Assembly (NCBI GenBank): GCA_023133315.1
Contig: JAGLWR010000051.1
Span: 1 to 7,442, forward strand
Direction of reading: 5' to 3'
DNA length: 7,442 bases
Source: Methanomicrobia archaeon
GTDB lineage: Archaea > Methanobacteriota_B > Thermococci > Methanofastidiosales > B48-G16
The position numbers and the translations under genes were made by a program. Positions 1 to 5,043 of this stretch are shown here, piece by piece. The stretch's first letter is position 1. Each line of letters begins with the position of its first letter. The notes beneath the pieces were generated by a model. That model made no database searches. It saw only the letters and a program-made list of their open reading frames with translations, and had not been told where the DNA came from.

Positions 1-252
1 AATTTATCAAATGAAGCCTATAAAGAGGCCATAGCCTCTTTCATAGAGGCAGAATTTCACTATCTCAACGCAGGAGATACAGAAAAGGCTTCAGAATGCA
101 GAGATCAGATAGCAACTATAACAAATCTGTTAAATGCAAAAGAAAAGGAAGAGACTACGGATAAATACCTGCTGACGATTATAGGACTATTGATTGGTTC
201 TGCCGTAAGTGGAGTGGGACTGATGGTGTGGTTATACAACAAAGGAATCTAG
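1..252 (+). CDS. C-terminal part of a TPR-like, tail-anchored membrane protein (5' truncated)
   Basis: The window opens inside a plus-strand frame that reads 83 codons from base 1 to TAG at 250-252, so the start lies upstream of the window. Residues 5-45 of the fragment form amphipathic helices with TPR-like spacing (AYKEAIASFIEAEFHYLNAG, then EKASECRDQI). Residues 46-56 are a charged linker rich in Lys and Glu. Residues 57-79 are a hydrophobic membrane helix (LLTIIGLLIGSAVSGVGLMV), followed by a four-residue tail NKGI. This looks like a helical-repeat protein-binding domain held at the membrane by its C-terminus. The fragment carries no catalytic motif and the family cannot be named. Its last 21 bp overlap the 3' end of the convergent M42 gene. 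Reading frame: confident; TPR assignment: inference from helix pattern only. Confidence 0.72.
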   Translation, partial: NLSNEAYKEAIASFIEAEFHYLNAGDTEKASECRDQIATITNLLNAKEKEETTDKYLLTIIGLLIGSAVSGVGLMVWLYNKGI

Positions 253-1257
253 CCTCTCTAAAGATTTTACGAGAAGCGTTACTGCATTCTCCACATCCGC
301 CATATCAACACATTCCACGGTCGAGTGCACAAACCGTGTGGGGATCGAGAGAGTAGTGGAGACCACACCTTCTTTTATTAAATGAATACTTCCCGCGTCC
401 GTTCCCCCTCTCATGAGGATGTTCTTCTGGAGAGGTATCTTCTCCTCCTCGGCGATCTTTTCTATGAATGAATTGAGCTTCCTGTTTCCTATAACACTTC
501 TGTCCATTATAGTTATCGCAGGTCCCTTTCCTAGTTCTGTTATCATTTTATGTTCTTTCACATCGGGAACATCCATTGCCAGAGTAACGTCTACAGCAAT
601 AGCTATTTCCGGCGATATTTTGTATCCAGAAACCTTCGCTCCCCGCAATCCTACTTCTTCCTGTACTGTTGCAACAAAATAAACATCATACGGACTTTTC
701 ACTCTTTTCAACGTTTCGATAAGTATAAAAACACCTATCCTGTCGTCCATCGTTTTGCTCGTGTATCTTTTTCCTGAAAGTTTCTTCAAATCTCCGTCAT
801 ACGTGATGATACTTCCGATATCTATACCTTTTTCAAGAACTTCTTCTTTATTTTTTGCGCCTATATCAACAAAAATATCCTCAATAGAAAGTTCTTTTTT
901 CTCTTTTTTCGCATGAGGAGGTATACTTCCCATGATTCCGTAACATTTAGATCTTCCATGAACTATTACTCTCGTGCTGATGAGTGTTTTTACATTTATC
1001 CCGCCAACGGGAGAAACAAATATGAACCAATTTTTGTCTATGTGGCTGACAACAAAACCGATCTCGTCCATGTGTGCGGCAAGCATTATCTTTCCTTTAC
1101 CGTTTCCTTTTTTCAACCCTATTACGTTCCCCATTGTATCTACTTCAACGCTATCCGCATATTTTTCCATCTCGGATTTTATTAATTCTGCAACTTCATC
1201 TTCGTATCCGGAAACTCCGACGGCCTTAACAAGCTTGCCCAAAAACTCAATGTCCAT
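232..1257 (-). CDS. M42 family metallo-aminopeptidase (TET-like), paralog A, last gene of the operon
   Basis: This is a cytosolic di-zinc aminopeptidase of family M42, whose members form tetrahedral TET dodecamers that trim peptides from the N-terminus. All expected active-site residues are visible (numbering from the ATG): H62 and D64 in AAHMDE, bridging D171 in TMDDR, catalytic pair E200-E201 in QEEVG, D223 in AVDVT, and H311 in RFVHS, plus the GGTDAG loop at 284-289. The segment between about residues 70 and 165 corresponds to the inserted oligomerisation domain. The 341-aa length is normal for the family. The frame extends to a GTG at 1264-1266, but GGTGA at 1267-1263 lies 5 nt before the ATG at 1255-1257, so the ATG is preferred. 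It overlaps the upstream M42 gene by 11 nt. The N-terminal 62 residues and the QEEVG region resemble paralog C, while most of the rest resembles paralog B. M42 proteins are often mislabelled as endoglucanases. Substrate specificity cannot be read from the sequence. Confidence 0.93.
   Translation of the reverse strand: MDIEFLGKLVKAVGVSGYEDEVAELIKSEMEKYADSVEVDTMGNVIGLKKGNGKGKIMLAAHMDEIGFVVSHIDKNWFIFVSPVGGINVKTLISTRVIVHGRSKCYGIMGSIPPHAKKEKKELSIEDIFVDIGAKNKEEVLEKGIDIGSIITYDGDLKKLSGKRYTSKTMDDRIGVFILIETLKRVKSPYDVYFVATVQEEVGLRGAKVSGYKISPEIAIAVDVTLAMDVPDVKEHKMITELGKGPAITIMDRSVIGNRKLNSFIEKIAEEEKIPLQKNILMRGGTDAGSIHLIKEGVVSTTLSIPTRFVHSTVECVDMADVENAVTLLVKSLERLDSFVV
1159..1209. repeat. 51-bp direct repeat, copy 1 (inside M42 paralog A)
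   Basis: This stretch is identical at all 51 positions to 3184-3234 in paralog C, in the same orientation and reading frame. It encodes GYEDEVAELIKSEMEKY. There is not one synonymous difference over 17 codons, whereas the flanking 100 bp of the same domain differ at about 15 positions by hand count. This points to a duplication followed by recent gene conversion or very strong constraint. Confidence 0.85.
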
Positions 1258-2260
1258 AAAAATCACCTTTTTCCGATTCTATTCTCTCCAAAATTTTGTA
1301 AACAAGATTTTTCATGTTTTCATAATCCTCTTTATTACCTATAGAAGCTGGAGCATGAATATAGCGCGAAGGTAATGCGATAACACCCGAGGGTATTCCT
1401 TTCTTTGTTAGGTGAATAGCTCCTGCATCCGTACCTCCCGTGAAGGGTCTTTTTATCTGGTAGGGAATATCATTTTTTTCGGCAGTATCTTTAAAGAATC
1501 TCACAAGTTTGGGGTCACAGATCACACTTCTGTCAGCGAATGTGATGGCAGGACCTTCCCCAAATTTTGGGATCTGGAGTTTTTCTTCGATGTCGGGTGT
1601 ATCACTTGCAAACGTACCCTCGAGTACGATACAGATGTCGGGGTTTATATCGTGAGCCACTACCTGCGCCCCGCGTAATCCTACTTCTTCCTGCACGGTG
1701 AACGCGCCGCATAATGAAAATGAAAAATCCTTTTTTAACATATCGAGAATTATACTGCATCCCACTCTGTCATCCAGCGCCTTCCCGATGAATCTGTACC
1801 CATTTTCCTTAAACTTTGTGGCAAAATATACCGGATCTCCAATTTTAATTAATTTCTCGGTTTCTTTTTTGTTTTTGGCCCCTATATCGATATAAAGTTT
1901 ATCGTATTCCACTACTTTCTTCAAATCTTCCTTTTTTAGAAGATGAATAGGTTTGCTCCCTATGACCCCTTTTATTCTGTTTTTTCCTATAATAACTCTT
2001 TTTGCCATGAGAACTCTGTCATCGATTCCTCCAGCCTTTTTGAAGAGGATGTATCCGTCTTCGTCGATGTCTACCACAATGAGCCCGACTTCGTCCATGT
2101 GTGCCGCGAGCATGACTTTTAATCCTTTACCTTCTTTAGATGATACGAGGTTTCCCAGGACGTCCGTTTCGTATGACGGAATATCTGATTTTATCAAATC
2201 TCTTACTTCGTCTTCAAAACCAGATATACCATTGGCATTAGAAAGTTCTTTTAAAAGCAT
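1247..2260 (-). CDS. M42 family metallopeptidase (TET-like), paralog B, with Glu at a usual Asp metal-ligand position
   Basis: This 337-aa M42 peptidase is the middle copy of three. Visible motifs are H54 and D56 in AAHMDE, D163 in ALDDR, E191-E192 in QEEVG, GGTDAG at 275-280, and H302 in RYIHA. At the position of the second zinc-ligand carboxylate it has Glu (E214 in VLEGT), where both sister proteins have Asp (VDVT, VDAT). In clan MH peptidases this Asp/Glu choice has been linked to specificity, so B may cut different substrates; that is inference. The N-terminus is shorter than in A and C, lacking several residues around SYETDVLGN. The ATG at 2258-2260 has a strong GGAGGG site at 2272-2267, 6 nt away. 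The gene overlaps paralog C by 10 nt upstream and paralog A by 11 nt downstream, so translational coupling is likely. All three may assemble as homo- or hetero-oligomers. Confidence 0.92.
   Translation of the reverse strand: MLLKELSNANGISGFEDEVRDLIKSDIPSYETDVLGNLVSSKEGKGLKVMLAAHMDEVGLIVVDIDEDGYILFKKAGGIDDRVLMAKRVIIGKNRIKGVIGSKPIHLLKKEDLKKVVEYDKLYIDIGAKNKKETEKLIKIGDPVYFATKFKENGYRFIGKALDDRVGCSIILDMLKKDFSFSLCGAFTVQEEVGLRGAQVVAHDINPDICIVLEGTFASDTPDIEEKLQIPKFGEGPAITFADRSVICDPKLVRFFKDTAEKNDIPYQIKRPFTGGTDAGAIHLTKKGIPSGVIALPSRYIHAPASIGNKEDYENMKNLVYKILERIESEKGDFYGH
1263..1267 (-). promoter_or_regulatory. Shine-Dalgarno site of M42 paralog A
   Basis: GGTGA on the minus strand lies 5 nt before the ATG at 1257-1255. 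It contains the alternative GTG start itself (1266-1264), which argues that the GTG is part of the ribosome site and not the start. Confidence 0.6.
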
Positions 2261-3270
2261 TTTAATCCCTCCAGTATCTTTTCGTCCACACTGGAAATAA
2301 AAGCTTTCAGCAACTTTGTACAGTTCTTGACGTCCTTGAGGTTAGCTGTTTCTACAGATGTATGCATGTATCTAAGTGGGATAGAAACGACACCGCTTGC
2401 AGTGCCGCTTTTTACGGTCTGGAGTGACACAGCATCAGTTCCGCTCATTCCCGGGAGTACTTCTATTTGATACGGTATTTTCTCTTTTCCCGCTGTTTTT
2501 TTTAGAATTCCAAAAATTTTTGGGCTTACATTTGGTCCCAATCCAATACATGGCCCTTTTCCAAGTTTAAATGTATTTTTTTTACTGTCTTTTGAAAGTC
2601 CGTACGTGGCATCCACAGCAATAGCCACATCCGGGAATATCCTGTATCCAGAAACTTTGGCTCCTCGTGCTCCCACTTCTTCCTGTGTTGTCGCAACGAA
2701 ATAAATGTCACAGAAGGTATCCTCTAATAATTTCATCGTTTCCAAAACTGCATAAACACAGATCCTGTTGTCAAGGGCTTTCCCTGTTACACAATCGTCT
2801 GCCAGTTCAGCGAAAGGCACGTTCACAACGGCAAAATCTCCTTTTTTTACAATGTTTTTGATCTCGTCTTCAGGGATGCCGAGATCGATTACAAGATCAT
2901 CCATCTCTATGGCTTTCTTTCGCTCCTCAGGCTTCTGTATGTGGGGCGGTTTTGCACCGATGACACCATTATATTTTCCCTTTTCTGTAACGACTGTGAT
3001 CTCCTGCCCCAACAGTACTCTGGGATCGATCCCCCCCATGGGTACAAAATGAAGAAACTTTCCGACGTGAGTAATCACAAGTCCGATCTCGTCCATGTGC
3101 GCTGCAAGCAGTATCTTTCCTCTGCCACTTCCTTTTTTCAAACCTATTACATTCCCCAGTGTATCTATTTCCACGCTGTCTGTATATTTTTCCATCTCGG
3201 ATTTTATTAATTCTGCAACTTCATCTTCGTATCCCGAGATGCCGACAGCATTTGAGAGTTTTTCCAACAT
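2251..3270 (-). CDS. M42 family metallo-aminopeptidase (TET-like), paralog C, first M42 gene of the operon
   Basis: This 339-aa M42 peptidase has all the metal and catalytic residues: H58 and D60 in AAHMDE, D167 in ALDNR, E197-E198 in QEEVG, D220 in AVDAT, and H303 in RYMHT. It differs from paralogs A and B after the D220 motif: instead of their GPAITxxDRSVI it has GKGPCIGLGPNVSP (about 238-250), and SGTDAVS replaces GGTDAGxI. These mark a different M42 subgroup. The frame opens at a GTG (3277-3279), but the ATG at 3268-3270 is preferred because GTGA at 3279-3276 lies 5 nt upstream and because the N-terminus then aligns with paralog B (MLEKLSNAVGISG against MLLKELSNANGISG). With this start the gene begins 1 nt after the stop of the RAM gene. 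Residues 8-61 are nearly identical to paralog A. Confidence 0.92.
   Translation of the reverse strand: MLEKLSNAVGISGYEDEVAELIKSEMEKYTDSVEIDTLGNVIGLKKGSGRGKILLAAHMDEIGLVITHVGKFLHFVPMGGIDPRVLLGQEITVVTEKGKYNGVIGAKPPHIQKPEERKKAIEMDDLVIDLGIPEDEIKNIVKKGDFAVVNVPFAELADDCVTGKALDNRICVYAVLETMKLLEDTFCDIYFVATTQEEVGARGAKVSGYRIFPDVAIAVDATYGLSKDSKKNTFKLGKGPCIGLGPNVSPKIFGILKKTAGKEKIPYQIEVLPGMSGTDAVSLQTVKSGTASGVVSIPLRYMHTSVETANLKDVKNCTKLLKAFISSVDEKILEGLKCF
2267..2272 (-). promoter_or_regulatory. Shine-Dalgarno site of M42 paralog B
   Basis: GGAGGG on the minus strand lies 6 nt before the ATG at 2260-2258, within the final codons of paralog C. It is the strongest G-rich ribosome site among the internal genes of the operon, so paralog B may be translated efficiently despite its middle position. 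Confidence 0.65.
3184..3234. repeat. 51-bp direct repeat, copy 2 (inside M42 paralog C)
   Basis: Second copy of the block at 1159-1209, 2025 bp away, embedded in the N-terminal part of paralog C. The gapless high-identity region continues to about 3083 (paired with 1058). The middle paralog B lacks the block: its equivalent segment reads GFEDEVRDLIKSDIPSY and is diverged in DNA. Confidence 0.85.
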
Positions 3271-3271
3271 C

Positions 3272-3502
3272 TCAGTCACTGGAGATCATCGTTGACGTTA
3301 CCTGTATTTCTCCTATACTTCTTATCTTATCTACTATGAAGGTGTCAAGCATTTTCAGGTCATCGAGCTTGATTTTAGCTATGACGTCATACTCTCCATA
3401 AACAATGTGTACTTCTTCCACTTCTTTTAATCCTGACAATTTGTTCAATACCTCTTTTTCTTTTCCAGCCTGTGTAACACAGAGAACGAATGCAATTACC
3501 AT
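3272..3502 (-). CDS. Stand-alone RAM (Lrp/AsnC ligand-binding) domain protein
   Basis: This 76-aa protein consists only of the Lrp/AsnC effector domain (alpha-beta sandwich). An opening strand (VIAFVLCV, 2-9) is followed by a helix (KEKEVLNKLSGL), the conserved VYGEYD turn at 34-39, a strand (VIAKIKL), a second helix (LKMLDTFIVDKI), and a closing strand with IQVTSTMI at 66-73. The DNA-binding helix-turn-helix of full-length Lrp is absent and there is no room for it in the frame. Known stand-alone RAM proteins oligomerise and bind amino acids between subunits. Here it is the first gene of an operon with three aminopeptidases, so sensing of the released amino acids, or modulation of a full-length Lrp partner, is a reasonable inference. 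The ATG has AGGTGA at 3512-3507, 4 nt upstream. The stop TGA lies 1 nt before the ATG of paralog C. Confidence 0.9.
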   Translation of the reverse strand: MVIAFVLCVTQAGKEKEVLNKLSGLKEVEEVHIVYGEYDVIAKIKLDDLKMLDTFIVDKIRSIGEIQVTSTMISSD

Positions 3503-3506
3503 TATA

Positions 3507-3512
3507 TCACCT
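3507..3512 (-). promoter_or_regulatory. Shine-Dalgarno site of the RAM gene
   Basis: AGGTGA on the minus strand lies 4 nt before the ATG at 3502-3500. It matches the archaeal anti-Shine-Dalgarno sequence and fixes the start of the RAM gene. Confidence 0.75.
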
Positions 3513-3533
3513 AAGTGAAAATAGCTAATGCCA

Positions 3534-3547
3534 TATTTAAAGTTTTC
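3534..3547 (-). promoter_or_regulatory. TATA box and BRE of the RAM-M42 peptidase operon
   Basis: On the minus strand GAAAAC (BRE-like, 3547-3542) is followed by TTTAAATA (3541-3534), close to the archaeal BRE/TATA consensus. Counting the same 29 nt seen from TATA to start in the plus-strand genes puts initiation near 3512, at the A of the AGGTGA Shine-Dalgarno site. The predicted leader is thus only about 10 nt and holds little besides that site. No other strong promoter is visible before the three M42 genes, so this one probably drives the operon. Confidence 0.72.
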
Positions 3548-3575
3548 TGTGGGGGTGATAGTATTTTATGGAACC

Positions 3576-3583
3576 TATTTAAG
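3576..3583 (+). promoter_or_regulatory. TATA box of the winged-helix gene
   Basis: TATTTAAG preceded by purine-rich GGAACC. Its first base is 29 nt before the ATG at 3605, the same distance as in hutI and the PRC-barrel gene, so transcription should begin at or within a base or two of the ATG (leaderless). This argues against translation starting at the upstream GTG at 3515, which lies before the promoter. Confidence 0.65.
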
Positions 3584-3590
3584 CAGCTTA
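3580..3590 (+). promoter_or_regulatory. Candidate operator: 11-bp perfect inverted repeat overlapping the TATA box
   Basis: TAAGCAGCTTA is a perfect inverted repeat with 5-bp arms around one central base. It overlaps the 3' half of the TATA box of the winged-helix gene and extends into the TATA-to-start interval, where a bound repressor would block initiation. Autoregulation by the winged-helix protein is possible, but an 11-bp palindrome can occur by chance and no second copy was seen at the other promoters. Confidence 0.3.
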
Positions 3591-3604
3591 TACAAATTCA
3601 TTTC

Positions 3605-3781
3605 ATGATAGAAGAAAAGATCATTGAGATCTTGAAAGATAAAGAAGCAACATATTTTGAGCTGAAAAGAGAATTGAAGATAGATTTTGGGAGTTTAGAT
3701 TACTATCTTATGAAACTTAAGGAAAATAATAAAATAAAAGCTGTAAAAAAAGAAGGAGAAACATACTATTCTGTGCGATAA
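3605..3781 (+). CDS. Small winged-helix (ArsR-like) DNA-binding protein, putative regulator
   Basis: This 58-aa protein has a minimal winged helix-turn-helix layout: helix 1 (EEKIIEILKD, 3-12), helix 2 (TYFELKREL, 16-24), recognition helix (SLDYYLMKLKENN, 30-42), then a beta wing with the turn KKEGE (48-52) ending in TYYSVR. The pattern 'one arm, LDYYLMKLKE, wing' resembles ArsR/MarR-like archaeal regulators. The same frame is open back to a GTG at 3515. The ATG at 3605 is preferred because a TATA box lies 29 nt before it and because the upstream residues (for example IFKVFCGGDS) do not fit the fold. It sits divergent from the peptidase operon and 31 nt before hutI, so it may regulate itself, hutI or the operon; that is inference from position. 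No ligand domain is present. Confidence 0.78.
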   Translation: MIEEKIIEILKDKEATYFELKRELKIDFGSLDYYLMKLKENNKIKAVKKEGETYYSVR

Positions 3782-3783
3782 AG

Positions 3784-3791
3784 TATTTATT
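3784..3791 (+). promoter_or_regulatory. TATA box of hutI
   Basis: TATTTATT preceded by GATAAAG (BRE-like). Its first base is exactly 29 nt before the hutI ATG, predicting a leaderless transcript. The box begins 3 nt after the stop codon of the winged-helix gene, so hutI can be transcribed separately from it. GGAG at 3794-3797 is too far from the ATG to act as its ribosome site. Confidence 0.62.
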
Positions 3792-3812
3792 CTGGAGATA
3801 TCTTTTCTTTCC

Positions 3813-5021
3813 ATGAATGTTGATACTATCTTTACGGCATCCGAAATAGCAACACCGAGAAATAAATTACTGAAAGGAAAAGAGATGCAAAATATAGTGA
3901 TGATAAAAGATGGAGCCGTCGTCGTAGACGACGGAAAGATTATAGATTTCGGAAAGGAAAATGAGATACGATCGAAATATTCTGGAGAAATAACAAGTTT
4001 TGAAGGAAAAACTATGCTTCCCGGATTTGTCGATCCGCACACGCATCTAATTTTTTCCGGAACTCGCGAGAATGAACTAATAATGAAACTTCAGGGAAAA
4101 ACATATCTCGAGATCCTGAAAGAGGGTGGAGGGATCCAGTATACTGTAGAAAGAACACGAGCTGCTTCCAGATCAAAACTGAAGAAAGAAGCCGAAAAAA
4201 GACTTGATATCATGCTGAAAAACGGTACAACGACAATAGAAGCTAAATCAGGGTACGGTTTAAACAGGAAAGACGAGATAAAATCATTAGAAGTTCTGAA
4301 AGAACTGGATCACGATATAGATATAATACCAACTTTTTTAGTTCACGCGATCCCGAAGGAGAGTAATGAGAAAGAGTACATAGATCTCTCCATAGATATG
4401 CTTGACGGGATAAAAGAAAGAAACCTTGCAGAGTTCGTGGACATTTTCTGTGAAAAAGATGTTTTTTCCGTTCAGGAATCAGAGAGATTTTTTGAAGCCG
4501 CGAAGAAAAAAGGGTTTGAACTGAGGATACACGCGGACGAGATCGAAAATACCGGAGGGGCAGAGTTAGCTGCAAGACTCAGTGCCAAAACTGCCGATCA
4601 CCTTTTAAAATCCTCTGAAAGAGGATTAAAAATGATGGCTTCCAACAACGTTGTTGGCACCCTCCTTCCAGGTACGCCTTTTTCCCTCTTTACCGAGTTT
4701 CCCGATGCACGAAAGATGATAGATTTAAATCTGCCCGTAGCGTTAGCGACAGACCTTAATCCAAACTGCTGTACGGAATCACTTCAGTTCATCTTTGCAT
4801 TGGCTGTTTTCAAGATGAAGATGCTCCCCGAGGAGTGCATATCGTCAATAAAAAACGGTGCTTACTCGTTGGACAGAAATATAGGATGTATAGATCGTGG
4901 AGTAAACGCCGATCTTGTGATTATGGATATACCGAATTACAGACACATCGGCTATCATTTTGGTGTGAATCTTGTCAGTACGGTAATAAAAAATGGAAAT
5001 ATCGTATGGGAAACTATTTAA
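3813..5021 (+). CDS. hutI: Imidazolonepropionase (histidine degradation, step 3)
   Basis: HutI hydrolyses 4-imidazolone-5-propionate to N-formimino-L-glutamate in the cytosolic histidine-to-glutamate pathway. The 402-aa protein has the amidohydrolase layout: a small N-terminal beta domain (1-65), a metal-binding TIM barrel, and a C-terminal return to the beta domain (NADLVIMDIPNYRHIGYHFG, 365-384). Visible key residues are H76 and H78 in PGFVDPHTH, R85 in SGTR, Y98, the GGGI loop at 105-108, IEAKSGYGL at 142-150, H178 in LVHAIP, H240 and E243 in RIHADE, H263 in ADHL, and D314 in ATDLNPN. The SGTR, IEAKSGYGL and HADE signatures separate HutI from other amidohydrolases. Length is normal and the gene is intact. 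The ATG at 3813 is supported by a TATA box 29 nt upstream. No hutH, hutU or hutG is present in the window, so the rest of the pathway must be encoded elsewhere. Confidence 0.95.
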   Translation: MNVDTIFTASEIATPRNKLLKGKEMQNIVMIKDGAVVVDDGKIIDFGKENEIRSKYSGEITSFEGKTMLPGFVDPHTHLIFSGTRENELIMKLQGKTYLEILKEGGGIQYTVERTRAASRSKLKKEAEKRLDIMLKNGTTTIEAKSGYGLNRKDEIKSLEVLKELDHDIDIIPTFLVHAIPKESNEKEYIDLSIDMLDGIKERNLAEFVDIFCEKDVFSVQESERFFEAAKKKGFELRIHADEIENTGGAELAARLSAKTADHLLKSSERGLKMMASNNVVGTLLPGTPFSLFTEFPDARKMIDLNLPVALATDLNPNCCTESLQFIFALAVFKMKMLPEECISSIKNGAYSLDRNIGCIDRGVNADLVIMDIPNYRHIGYHFGVNLVSTVIKNGNIVWETI

Positions 5022-5022
5022 A
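5015..5022 (+). promoter_or_regulatory. TATA box of the PRC-barrel gene, embedded in the hutI stop codon
   Basis: TATTTAAA preceded by GGAAAC (BRE-like) spans the last codons and the TAA stop (5019-5021) of hutI. Its first base is 29 nt before the ATG at 5044, predicting a leaderless transcript. It matches the GAAAAC-TTTAAATA promoter of the RAM operon closely. Confidence 0.65.
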
Positions 5023-5043
5023 CGATGAGATTAAAAATCTTTT

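Noticed and set aside
2667..3210. Several plus-strand open frames antisense to M42 paralog C, with similar ones opposite paralogs A and B and tldD/tldE
   Set aside because: Similar antisense frames recur opposite the homologous M42 regions, as expected from codon bias of the real genes. None has start signals or a recognisable fold.
232..3270. Reading the M42 genes as endoglucanases or cellulases (a common database label)
   Set aside because: The full set of di-zinc peptidase residues (AAHMDE, DDR/DNR, QEEVG, H near the C-terminus) identifies metallo-aminopeptidases; no glycosidase motif is present.
3551..3582. GGGGGTGA followed by a tiny reading frame MEPI-stop (ATG at 3568), looking like an upstream leader peptide
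   Set aside because: The predicted transcript of the winged-helix gene starts near 3605, downstream of this site, and the frame has only four codons with 9-10 nt spacing. Chance is more likely.
3515..3604. N-terminal extension of the winged-helix protein from the GTG at 3515
   Set aside because: It would start upstream of the gene's own TATA box, the added residues do not fit a winged helix, and the ATG at 3605 has the same 29-nt promoter spacing as its two downstream neighbours.
4243..4575. 110-codon open frame antisense to hutI
   Set aside because: It is rich in Ser, Arg and Leu without domain pattern, has no ribosome site or promoter, and lies wholly within a well-conserved enzyme gene.
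5028..5043. AGATT-AAA-AATCT hairpin followed by four Ts after hutI, resembling an intrinsic terminator
   Set aside because: The stem is only 5 bp, four of them A-T, and it sits between the TATA box and ATG of the PRC-barrel gene, where AT-rich sequence is expected.
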